Source: Chloroflexota bacterium (GTDB lineage Bacteria > Chloroflexota > Dormibacteria > Dormibacterales > Dormibacteraceae). From it: a DNA stretch of 10,994 nucleotides. The DNA lies in NCBI GenBank assembly GCA_005880175.1, contig VBJR01000140.1, forward strand, positions 1 through 10,994, in the 5' to 3' direction. This document shows positions 1 through 6,125 of the stretch, one piece after another. The stretch's first letter is position 1; each line of letters starts with the position of its first letter. The notes under the pieces were generated by a model. The model saw only the letters and a program-made list of their open reading frames with translations. It was not told where the DNA came from and did not search any database. A program made the position numbers and the translations under genes.

Positions 1-236
1 TCACGGACCAGCGGAACGCCCCGGTCGCCGTGGCCGACACGCCCGTCGTGACGGTGACGCAGGGGAGGACGACCAGGACGATGCAGGTGCTGCGGCTGTC
101 GCTGCCGTCGCCGACGCAGAACCAGTTCTACGCGGCGGGCACGTTCGCGGCCGGCCGCTGGGACTTCCACGTCACGGCGACGGGCGAGGACGGCAGCCGG
201 GCGAGGACGAGCTTCTCGCTGACGATCGCGAAGTAG
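1..236 (+). CDS. C-terminal fragment of a secreted/periplasmic YtkA/FixH-like beta-sandwich protein (5' end outside window)
   Basis: The reading frame is open from the first bases of the window (first full codon at 3) to a TAG at 234-236, so the gene very probably starts upstream. The GTG at 30 is only an internal Val codon. About 77 residues are visible. They alternate hydrophobic and polar residues as in a small beta-sandwich, with a stretch reading FYAAGTFAAGRWDFHVTATG (roughly residues 43-62). The pattern 'Y-x-A ... aGrWdf-V-a-g-dG' followed by a final strand 'fsLtIaK' is the style of YtkA/FixH-like domains and of C-terminal domains attached to CopC/CopD-type copper proteins. No metal-binding residues can be judged in this fragment. 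The family call is by eye and is tentative; that the frame is coding is well supported by codon bias. It converges on the PHP-ATPase gene, with a hairpin between them. Confidence 0.6.
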   Translation, partial: TDQRNAPVAVADTPVVTVTQGRTTRTMQVLRLSLPSPTQNQFYAAGTFAAGRWDFHVTATGEDGSRARTSFSLTIAK

Positions 237-239
237 GTG

Positions 240-259
240 GGCGGCGCCGTGGCGCCGCC
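240..259. terminator. GC-rich hairpin between convergent genes
   Basis: The arms GGCGGCGCC (240-248) and GGCGCCGCC (251-259) are perfect reverse complements. The physical fold is an 8-bp stem with a 4-nt loop. It starts 4 nt after the stop codon of the + strand fragment and ends 13 nt before the stop codon of the - strand ATPase gene, so it could stop transcription from both sides. There is no U-tract, which is usual for high-GC actinobacterial terminators. Confidence 0.5.
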
Positions 260-272
260 TCGCCGCATCGCC

Positions 273-2891
273 TCAGCGGCGTTCGGCGGCCTGGTAGCGG
301 CGGTGGCGGGCCAGGAACGCCTGGTCGCCGCCCTCCAGGATCTGGCGGGCCTGCTCGGCCACCTCGGCGGACTCCAGCCCGCCGCAGGCCAGGACCCGGC
401 TCCGGTCGGCGTCCGCGTCGAGCGCCAGCACCAGCTCCGCGTCGCCCAGCACCGGGATGTTCGCGTTGTGCGTGGCCACGATCACCTGGCGCGACTCGCA
501 CACCCGGCACAGCACCCCCACGACCTCGTCGTAGATGTACCGGTTGTCCAGGTCGTCCTCGGGCTGGTCGATCACGAGCGGCTCGCCGCCGCTGGCCAGC
601 GCCAGCGCCAGCAGCGCCATCGCCCGCTGGCCCGGCGACACCTGGTCGATCGGAGTCCACGACTCCGATCCCGGCGCGCCCAGGTCCACCTCGACCACCA
701 CCCGGTCGGGCGTGTCCGCCTCCTCGATCCGCCGCACCGCCGCCCCCGGCAGCGCGGCCAGCTTGCCGGCCGTCATCGTCGAGCAGCCGAGCGCGGCGAC
801 GGCGGCCGGCCCCTGCCGGATCGCCTCCCCGAGCGCGCCCGGCGTCTCCTGGGCCAGCCGCTGGAGCTGGTCCGAGCGCACGCCCTGGCCCTGCAGCGCG
901 CCCTCCAGCGCCTGGACGAGCAGCGTGCGGTCGGCCAGCGGCCGCACGGCCAGCCGGACCCGGGGGCCGAGCGCCGCGCCCAGCGTGCGCGCCGCTTTCT
1001 CCACCAGCCGCGACTTGCGGCGGCGCACCTGGCCCAGCTCGCGCAGGGCCTCGCGCCGCGTCTCGGCGATCCCCTGGCCGCGCTCGCGCTTGTCCGGCAG
1101 CCCGGTCAGGCGTTCCTCCAGCTCCACCGCGCGCTGCTGGAGCCGCCGGAGCTGGCGCGGGTCCGAGATGCCGGCCGTCGCCAGCTGGGACTCGATCTCG
1201 CGCCGCCGCCGCGCGTGCTCGAGCTCCCACTCGCCGGCCGGCCCGGCCAGCGCCGCCGCCGCCCCGGCCACGGCCTCGCGCAGGTCGGCGACCGAGCGCC
1301 GGACCGCCGCGTCCAGGTCCGCCAGCGCGCTGGCCAGGCTCTCCGGCACCGGCGCGTCGTCCGTCGCCGCGGGCGGCGGCAGCAGCCGCTCCAGGGCGTC
1401 CGCCGCCTCCCCGACGTGCAGCGGCCACTGCACCATCGCGGCGACCGAGCGGTGGGCGCGGTTCAACCGCTGTGACTCCTGCGCCCAGCGGGTGACGCCG
1501 CTCGCCTCCGCCTGGCGCAGCTTGTCGCGGACGTCCTGCAGCTCCTGCTCCTCCTCCCCCATGCGGTCCAGGTCCTCTTCCAGGGCCAGCAGCTCGCGGT
1601 CGTGCTCGTCAATGGCGCGCAGGAGCTCCTGCTCGGGGGCGGTCACCTCCTCCCACGCCTCGCGCATGACGCCGGCGACGAACTCGCGCAGCATGTCGGG
1701 CCGGTCGGCCAGCGTCTGTAGCTCGCGCTGGCCGAACACCCGGGCCGTGACCCGGCGCTGGACGGCCAGGCCGGTCTCGCCGCCGTCGCGGAGGAGCAGC
1801 GGCGCGCTGCCGTCGCCGGTGCGCCGGACCTCGTACTCGTCGCCCTCCGCGTCCACCGCGAAGACGCTCGCCTCGGCGTTGGCGCGGAAGTTGTGCTTGC
1901 GGTTGCCGGCCGCCTCCTTCGTCTGCGGCTCGCCGGCGCCGAGGACGTAGCGGACGATCTCGATCAGCGTGGACTTGCCGGTGCCCTTGCCCCCGATCAC
2001 CGCGTTGAGGCCGGGCGCCAGGTCCAGCGTCAGGCCGTCGTGGAACCCGCCGTCGACGCGCACGTGGCTCAGGTGGGGCCAGCTCGGGCCCGGGTCGGCG
2101 GTGAAGCGCGCGCCCTTGACGTGGCCCCAGCGCGACTGCAGGCGCTGGGGGAACCGGATGCGCGTCTCCGCCACCCAGAACGCCTGGCGCAGGCCCTCCA
2201 GCGTCGGCCGGGCGCCCATCTTCAGGTATGTCGCGCGCTCGCCGATGCCGTCCCAGCGGCGGGTGTCCCCGGTGATGAACCAGGCCGGCGGCACGTCGCC
2301 GAACTGCCGACGCGGGTTGACCAGGACATCCGCGCTGACGCTCCCATGCACGTCGAAGCCGGAGATCAGGCCGCTCTGGGCGATCTCGTCGGCGTTGCGG
2401 CAGACGCTGGGCCCGAACAGGCCGCTCTTGGCCGCCGTGCAGTGCGGGGCCAGGACCAGCGCCTGGCGCTCGACGGCCTGGCGGGCGACCTCGGCGACCT
2501 GGCCCTTGCTGACGACCCGGGGCCGGCCGGCGGCGTCGAAGGGGCGCTCGGCGGGCGCCCAGAGGCTGGCCAGGAACCGCCGGCCCAGCTCGTGACCGGC
2601 CGGGGTGGACTCCCAGATCGCGATGAGGTGGCAGCCGTTGACGCTGATCTCCAGCCCGGGGAAGACGACGACGCCGGCCCGCTCGCCGGCGGCGCGGACG
2701 ACGGGATACCAGTCGAGGCGGTTGTGGTCGGTGATGGCGATGGCGGTGACGCCGGCGTCCCGGAAGCTGGCGACGAGCCGCTCGGCGAACGCCGGGTCGG
2801 GGTCAGCCCCCCACTCGGGGCCGTACTCGTGGTCCGGGTCGGCCGGCGTGTGGACCTGGAGGTCGGCCAGGTGGAAGCGCGAGTAGGACAA
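273..2891 (-). CDS. PHP-domain/ABC (SMC-like) ATPase, candidate defence ATPase
   Basis: An 872-residue protein if started at TTG 2889-2891; an ATG at 2940-2942 would add 17 residues. I prefer the TTG. The extra codons are AT-rich at the wobble position, unlike the rest of the gene, and a -10-like TAACAT lies 8 nt upstream. The N-terminal part (about 1-260) is a PHP phosphoesterase-like domain, with DLQVHT (10-15), TDHN (54-57), GLEIS, APHC (His150), DVHGS (His182) and GDTRRWDGIG (from 208). Two usual metal histidines look replaced (Gln12, and Thr/Arg after Asp209). The C-terminal part is an ABC/SMC-type ATPase: P-loop GGKGTGKST (300-308), charged coiled-coil-prone stretches (about 413-463 and 553-633), signature SPGQR (752-756), Walker B/D-loop VIDQPEDDLDN (from 773) and H-loop His808 in ATHNANIP. 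This layout matches PHP-ATPases that databases call TrlF-like, and resembles the RloC/PrrC ATPase core. It follows a HEPN gene on the same strand. Its biochemical role is inferred, not shown. Confidence 0.85.
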   Translation of the reverse strand: MSYSRFHLADLQVHTPADPDHEYGPEWGADPDPAFAERLVASFRDAGVTAIAITDHNRLDWYPVVRAAGERAGVVVFPGLEISVNGCHLIAIWESTPAGHELGRRFLASLWAPAERPFDAAGRPRVVSKGQVAEVARQAVERQALVLAPHCTAAKSGLFGPSVCRNADEIAQSGLISGFDVHGSVSADVLVNPRRQFGDVPPAWFITGDTRRWDGIGERATYLKMGARPTLEGLRQAFWVAETRIRFPQRLQSRWGHVKGARFTADPGPSWPHLSHVRVDGGFHDGLTLDLAPGLNAVIGGKGTGKSTLIEIVRYVLGAGEPQTKEAAGNRKHNFRANAEASVFAVDAEGDEYEVRRTGDGSAPLLLRDGGETGLAVQRRVTARVFGQRELQTLADRPDMLREFVAGVMREAWEEVTAPEQELLRAIDEHDRELLALEEDLDRMGEEEQELQDVRDKLRQAEASGVTRWAQESQRLNRAHRSVAAMVQWPLHVGEAADALERLLPPPAATDDAPVPESLASALADLDAAVRRSVADLREAVAGAAAALAGPAGEWELEHARRRREIESQLATAGISDPRQLRRLQQRAVELEERLTGLPDKRERGQGIAETRREALRELGQVRRRKSRLVEKAARTLGAALGPRVRLAVRPLADRTLLVQALEGALQGQGVRSDQLQRLAQETPGALGEAIRQGPAAVAALGCSTMTAGKLAALPGAAVRRIEEADTPDRVVVEVDLGAPGSESWTPIDQVSPGQRAMALLALALASGGEPLVIDQPEDDLDNRYIYDEVVGVLCRVCESRQVIVATHNANIPVLGDAELVLALDADADRSRVLACGGLESAEVAEQARQILEGGDQAFLARHRRYQAAERR

Positions 2892-2899
2892 GTGTTCGG

Positions 2900-2905
2900 A
2901 TGTTA
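2900..2905 (-). promoter_or_regulatory. Possible -10 element for a leaderless PHP-ATPase mRNA
   Basis: On the - strand TAACAT (4 of 6 to TATAAT) lies 8 nt before the TTG at 2889-2891. The same -10-to-start spacing is seen at the HxlR gene (7 nt) and at the divergent membrane-protein gene (7 nt). No convincing -35 is present 17 nt further up. A TTGACC at 2965-2970 (- strand) is too far away to pair with it. The surrounding 2890-2970 is the AT-richest DNA between the two genes. Confidence 0.3.
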
Positions 2906-2972
2906 CCGGGAAATGGACTGCAGGTCGTTCATCCCGATACATCGGACGAATGTGCGATTTATCGGGTCAATC

Positions 2973-2997
2973 ACCTCGGAGACCCGGGTCCCGAGGT
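2973..2997. repeat. Inverted repeat with nested palindrome in the HEPN/ATPase spacer
   Basis: ACCTCGG (2973-2979) and CCGAGGT (2991-2997) are inverted repeats around the perfect 10-nt palindrome GACCCGGGTC (2981-2990), with one unpaired A at 2980. As DNA it could be a dimeric repressor site; as RNA it would form a stable hairpin. It sits between the HEPN stop and the ATPase start. Confidence 0.5.
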
Positions 2998-3024
2998 CCA
3001 AAGTGGCATACTTTGGTAGCCAAA
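2998..3024. repeat. CCAAAGT/ACTTTGG inverted repeat, operator-like
   Basis: CCAAAGT (2998-3004) and ACTTTGG (3010-3016) are perfect 7-nt inverted repeats with a 5-nt spacer, the geometry of many dimeric-regulator operators. A third copy of the half-site, CCAAA (3020-3024), follows and makes another inverted repeat, TTTGG-TAG-CCAAA (3012-3024). The A/T content is unusual for this genome. An RNA hairpin is also possible. Whether it controls the ATPase gene is inference. Confidence 0.45.
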
Positions 3025-3052
3025 CGGCTCAGGGCGATGCACCTCTGGGTCC

Positions 3053-3079
3053 GAAAGCGCCTCTACAGGGGGCGCTTTC
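3053..3079 (-). terminator. Hairpin overlapping the end of the HEPN gene
   Basis: GAAAGCGCC (3053-3061) and GGCGCTTTC (3071-3079) are perfect 9-nt inverted repeats with a 9-nt loop. On the - strand the hairpin begins at the HEPN gene's stop codon (TGA, 3078-3080). The first arm contains AAA and the last TTT, as in a terminator, but no further T-run follows. It may terminate or attenuate transcription between the HEPN and ATPase genes, or it may protect the 3' end of the mRNA. Confidence 0.45.
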
Positions 3080-4904
3080 ACTGTTTCCGGGGGTGGAGCA
3101 GGTGGTCCGCGTCCAGCTCCAGCTCCGGGCTCGACCGCCACGCCGCCAGGTTGGCCTCGTGCCAGCGCCTCGCCTCCGCCAGCGCGTCGGCCGGGCCGCA
3201 GCCCGGGCGCAGCCAGCGGCGCACCACCTCGAACGCGCAGTCCAGCACCAGCACCGCGCTCTGCGCCAGCGGCGCCGTCGCGTGGGCCGCGTCGAAGCCG
3301 CGGTGGACGGCCAGGTGCCTGGCCAGCTTGAGCCGGGCGACCGCGATCAGGGTCCGGACCTGCACGGCTTCCGCCACCTTGGCCAGCCGGCTCCCCTTCT
3401 CGAATCGTCGGCCCAGGTCCGCCAGGCGCCGGGCCGGGAACGGCCCCAGCCCCTCCACCAGCGCCGGCTGGTCGCGCAGCACCGCCACCAGCCGGGCGAG
3501 GCTGCGCGGCCGGCCCCCGGCCACCCCCACCCGCGCCTCCAGCCGCAGCCACTCCTCGCGCCGGTCCGAGCGCAGCGCCAGCGCCCGCGCCGCGTCCCAG
3601 CTCGCCACCAGCATCGCCCGCAGGCCCGCGATCGCCGCCACGCTGGCCAGGTGCGGCGGCAGGTAGCTCTCCAGCTTCAGGCTGAGCGCCGGCCGCTCGA
3701 CCGGGTCCCCGCCCCCGCCGTCCCGGGACAGGCACTCCAGCGCGATCCACGTGTGCAGGACGCGCACGGCCGGCGAGACCTCGCCCCGGGCCAGCGCGTT
3801 CGCGCGCAGGAACGGCACCAGCTCGGCCGCGCTCTCGTACCGGGCGACCCGCCCCCGGCGCAGCGGCCGCGGGGCGGTGCCGCTGCGCCGGGCCGTGCCC
3901 GCCGCCACGTCCAGCACCAGCGCCTCCGACGCCAGCGCCAGCCGGGCCTCCGGGTGCTCGGCGACCAGGTGGTCCCGCAGCGCCTGCGCCATCAGCATTG
4001 CGCGCATCCGGGCCTGCTCGGGGTCCCACGCCTGGACCGCCACCAGCAGCGGCGTCGCCTCGCCCGCCGCCGCTCGCGCCGAGACCCACGCGGCCGCCCA
4101 GCGCGGCGGCGCCGCGTCCATCACGCCGACGCCGAGGGCCGACGCGGACTCCGGCTCCAGCGAGCCCGCCCCGTGCAGCACCAACGCCACCTCGTACGCG
4201 GCCGCCGGCGCCGCCGCCACCTCGCGCACCGCGCCGGCGGCCGCGCACGCGTCGGGCGCCGCGGCCACCCGGGCGGCGACGGCCCGCGCCAGCTCGCGGC
4301 CGTCCCGCCCCTCGCCGAGCAGCAGCGCCGCCGTGTAGCACAGGTCGTGCTCGAGCTCGGCCCACTCGCGCTCGCCGGCCGGAGCGCACCGCAGCCGGAC
4401 CTCCAGCTGGTCCAGCAGCCGGTCCCGGTACCCGGTCCCCGGCTCCTCGATCGCGGCCCGGAACCGGGCCAGGCTGCCGCCGGCCATCGCGCCCAGCTTC
4501 TGCCGGACCCACGTGGTCCGCTCGTGGTACGGCACCTTGACCTGCCGCTCCCCGACCGTCTTGACCGCAGGCACCTGCCGCAGCCGGCCCGCGAAGAGGA
4601 GCAGGCGCGTGACATCGCCCGCGTACCAGGCGCGGAGGTTGCCCTCCTGCTCCAGCGCGTCGGTCAGCAGCTGGCTGGCGGCCAGCACGGTCCCGAAGCG
4701 CACGCCGGGATTGGCCAGGTAGTCCCTGGCCGCCGACTCGAACGCCCCGGCCGCGGCCAGCGGATCGCAGTAGGCGCACCCGGAGAGGGCGAACGGCGTG
4801 TCGGGGTCGAGCAGCTCCGCCAGCCTGACCGCCGCATAGCGCAGGCCCGCGTGCAGGTCCTGCCTGGCGTGGGCCGCTCGGACGGCGGGGTCGATCACCA
4901 GCAT
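3078..4904 (-). CDS. HEPN-motif protein of unknown family, candidate ribonuclease effector
   Basis: A 608-residue soluble protein that I do not recognise over its full length. It starts at ATG 4902-4904, without a clear Shine-Dalgarno. No signal peptide or membrane segment is visible. The telling part is the C-terminal third. At about 384-392 a helix reads HTWIALECL, the 'W-x-A-L-E-x-L' opening typical of ApeA-like HEPN domains. At 529-534 the motif RHLAVH, followed by RG, fits the HEPN ribonuclease consensus R-[N/D/H]-x(3)-H, set within long helices. The domain is therefore about 375-565. Residues 1-370 are helical with a single CxxC (Cys43, Cys46) and a long Ala-rich centre, and show no motif I can name; they may be a sensor or partner-binding region. 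It lies directly upstream of the PHP/ABC ATPase on the same strand, which suggests a toxin-like RNase controlled by that ATPase. The HEPN motif is clear in sequence; RNase activity and a defence role are inferred. Confidence 0.75.
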   Translation of the reverse strand: MLVIDPAVRAAHARQDLHAGLRYAAVRLAELLDPDTPFALSGCAYCDPLAAAGAFESAARDYLANPGVRFGTVLAASQLLTDALEQEGNLRAWYAGDVTRLLLFAGRLRQVPAVKTVGERQVKVPYHERTTWVRQKLGAMAGGSLARFRAAIEEPGTGYRDRLLDQLEVRLRCAPAGEREWAELEHDLCYTAALLLGEGRDGRELARAVAARVAAAPDACAAAGAVREVAAAPAAAYEVALVLHGAGSLEPESASALGVGVMDAAPPRWAAAWVSARAAAGEATPLLVAVQAWDPEQARMRAMLMAQALRDHLVAEHPEARLALASEALVLDVAAGTARRSGTAPRPLRRGRVARYESAAELVPFLRANALARGEVSPAVRVLHTWIALECLSRDGGGGDPVERPALSLKLESYLPPHLASVAAIAGLRAMLVASWDAARALALRSDRREEWLRLEARVGVAGGRPRSLARLVAVLRDQPALVEGLGPFPARRLADLGRRFEKGSRLAKVAEAVQVRTLIAVARLKLARHLAVHRGFDAAHATAPLAQSAVLVLDCAFEVVRRWLRPGCGPADALAEARRWHEANLAAWRSSPELELDADHLLHPRKQ

Positions 4905-4953
4905 CGGTTCGCGCGCGCCAGCGAGAGGCGCAGAGCTTGGATGCTAACCCAAC

Positions 4954-4964
4954 CTGACGGTCAG
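4954..4964. repeat. Short palindrome at the HxlR stop / HEPN upstream region
   Basis: CTGAC-G-GTCAG is a perfect inverted repeat with a 1-nt centre, overlapping the HxlR stop codon (4961-4963) and lying 50 nt before the HEPN start. On the - strand a weak -10-like TAGCAT follows at 4941-4946. The 56-nt spacer 4905-4960 shows no other clear promoter, so the HEPN gene may also be transcribed by read-through from hxlR. Confidence 0.25.
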
Positions 4965-5332
4965 CGGGCCGGGCCGCGCACCTCGAGCTCGCCGGCGCCC
5001 ACGGGACGGTCGCAGTGCGGGCAGGTCCACCGCAGCCCCCAGCTCCGCAGCGCCTGCACGACCGTGCCCAGCGCCCTGCCCTTGGCCGTCAGCACGTACT
5101 CGTGGCGCTCGGGGCGCTCCTGGTACGGGACCCGCTCCAGGACCCCCTCGTCCACGAGCCGCCGGAGCCGCGCGGACAGGATGTTGTCCGCGATCCCGGT
5201 CGCCTTGAAGTCCTCGAACCGGCGGGCGCCGAGCAGCGCGTCCCGGACGATCAGGAGCGTCCACCACTCGCCGACCACGTCCAGCGTCCGCGCCACCGGA
5301 CAGGGCATCTCGGCCAGGCTCGTTCGCCGCAT
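4961..5332 (-). CDS. HxlR-family (DUF24) winged-helix transcriptional regulator
   Basis: 123 residues if started at ATG 5330-5332. In-frame ATGs up to 5389 exist, but those would overlap the operator and the divergent start. The chosen start lies 7 nt after a TATGCT hexamer, which suggests a leaderless mRNA. The body is classic HxlR: MPCPVARTLDVVGEWWTLLI near the N-terminus, a recognition region IADNILSARLRRLVDEGVLE, then a wing of the form VPYQERPERHEYVLTAKG. The conserved N-terminal Cys (Cys11 from this start) corresponds to the thiol that senses redox or electrophile stress in YodB/HypR relatives. The tail carries CPHC, a second possible thiol pair seen in many actinobacterial members. It is divergent from the membrane protein-MFS-RidA operon and shares a palindromic operator with it, so it most likely represses that operon and itself. 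It is also on the same strand as, and 56 nt upstream of, the HEPN gene. Confidence 0.9.
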   Translation of the reverse strand: MRRTSLAEMPCPVARTLDVVGEWWTLLIVRDALLGARRFEDFKATGIADNILSARLRRLVDEGVLERVPYQERPERHEYVLTAKGRALGTVVQALRSWGLRWTCPHCDRPVGAGELEVRGPAR

Positions 5333-5339
5333 GCTCACC

Positions 5340-5345
5340 AGCATA
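5340..5345 (-). promoter_or_regulatory. Putative -10 element of the HxlR gene
   Basis: TATGCT on the - strand lies 7 nt before ATG 5330-5332, as expected for a leaderless start. The -35 region is poor (GTGCCT at 17-nt spacing) and falls inside the operator palindrome, which would fit autoregulation. Confidence 0.4.
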
Positions 5346-5350
5346 GTCGC

Positions 5351-5380
5351 TTGCATCATGAAAGGCACGACTGCTACAGT
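5351..5380 (+). promoter_or_regulatory. Promoter of the membrane protein-MFS-RidA operon
   Basis: The -35 is TTGCAT (5351-5356) and the -10 is TACAGT (5375-5380), separated by 18 nt. The ATG of the first gene begins 7 nt after the -10, so transcription would start at or next to the A of the start codon, giving a leaderless mRNA. Both hexamers lie inside the palindromic operator. Confidence 0.6.
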
Positions 5381-5396
5381 CCCTTTCATGTTGCAA
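5351..5396. promoter_or_regulatory. 46-nt imperfect palindrome, probable HxlR operator
   Basis: The outer arms TTGCATCATGAAAGG (5351-5365) and CCTTTCATGTTGCAA (5382-5396) are reverse complements with one mismatch. The inner arms GACTG (5369-5373) and CAGTC (5377-5381) flank a CTA centre, offset by a 3-nt insertion on the left. The element covers the + strand promoter, touches the first codons of the + strand gene and ends 6 nt from the - strand -10. HxlR proteins bind as dimers to such sites between divergent genes, so this is the expected target of the adjacent regulator. Confidence 0.7.
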
Positions 5397-6125
5397 GCTA
5401 GCTCCGGCGTCCAGCTCGCCGTCTACGGCGTGCTCCTGTTCGGCGGCGTGGCCGCCATAGCCCTCCTCGCGATCCTGCTGGCCGGCGCGGCCGAGCGCGT
5501 GGCGGCCCGCGGAGCCGCGATCGCGGCAGTGGTGGGCCTGGCGGCCTGGTTCGCGGTGGCCGGCGCCACCGCCCAGATCGGCTTCCTCGGCGGCGGCGAG
5601 GTGCCCCCGGCCACGGTCCTCGGCCTGCGCTTCGCGCTCCCGCTGGCGGTCGTGGCGCTCGCCTTCGCGCTGTTCGAGCCGCTGCGCCGGCTGGTCTCCG
5701 ACCCGGAGCTCCAGCCCTCCCTGATCGCGCTCCAGACGTTCCGCGTCATCGGCGGGCTCTTCCTGGTCCTGCTGGCGCTGAACGCGCTGCCCGCGGTGTT
5801 CGCGGTCCCCGCCGGGCTCGGCGACGTGCTCGTCGGTCTGACCGCCGTGGCCGCGGCCCGGTCGCTCCGCGCCGGACGGACCGCGCCCGCGATCGTCTGG
5901 AACCTGCTCGGCCTGCTCGACCTGGTCGTCGCCCTCACCATCGGCGTGGTGTCGGCCCCCGGGCCGCTGCGCCTGCTGACGGTCGAGCCCAGCACGGCCG
6001 CGCTCGGGGCGCTGCCCCTCGTGCTGTTCCCCAGCTTCCTGGTCCCGTTCCCGATCCTGCTCCACGCCATCTCGCTGCGCTCGCTGACGGCGGCGCGCAC
6101 CGTCGTGAAGGCGTACTCGTCGTGA
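5388..6125 (+). CDS. Seven-TM membrane protein of unknown function
   Basis: 245 residues from ATG 5388-5390. The frame is open far upstream, but that part is antisense to other genes; the promoter, operator and 7-nt spacing fix this start. About seven hydrophobic helices are visible: roughly residues 9-32, 43-62, 76-97, 114-138, 140-157, 167-190 and 205-228. Short positively charged loops alternate with them. A conserved-looking core reads 'R-V-I-G-G-L-F-L ... LPAVFAVPAGLGD' (119-146), with an intramembrane Gly-Asp pair. There is no signal peptide, transporter signature or catalytic motif I can name. It is the first gene of a leaderless operon and overlaps the MFS gene by 4 nt (GTGA, 6122-6125). 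It is probably controlled by the divergent HxlR regulator, which suggests a role in response to a toxic or electrophilic compound; that is inference. Confidence 0.8.
   Translation: MLQASSGVQLAVYGVLLFGGVAAIALLAILLAGAAERVAARGAAIAAVVGLAAWFAVAGATAQIGFLGGGEVPPATVLGLRFALPLAVVALAFALFEPLRRLVSDPELQPSLIALQTFRVIGGLFLVLLALNALPAVFAVPAGLGDVLVGLTAVAAARSLRAGRTAPAIVWNLLGLLDLVVALTIGVVSAPGPLRLLTVEPSTAALGALPLVLFPSFLVPFPILLHAISLRSLTAARTVVKAYSS

Noticed and set aside
172..1428. Long - strand frame overlapping the ATPase gene in another frame, Gly/Arg/Ala-rich
   Set aside because: It is a frame shadow of the ATPase C-terminal half, whose own frame carries the ABC signature, Walker B and H-loop.
3012..3080. tRNA-like look of the spacer DNA (GGTAGCCAAACGG... 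resembling a D-arm)
   Set aside because: No T-arm GGTTCGA-type sequence and no 7-bp acceptor pairing could be found on either strand.
2971..4779. 602-codon - strand frame covering the HEPN gene and the spacer
   Set aside because: Gly/Ala/Arg/Pro-rich low complexity typical of a +1 shadow; the 608-codon frame has balanced composition and the HEPN motif.
1893..5387. Very long + strand open frame (to 6125) antisense to the ATPase, HEPN and HxlR genes
   Set aside because: Stop-free antisense frames are expected at this GC content. The translation is low-complexity Arg/Gln/Ala/Pro with no domain, while the - strand genes have clear motifs. Only 5388-6125 of it is a gene.
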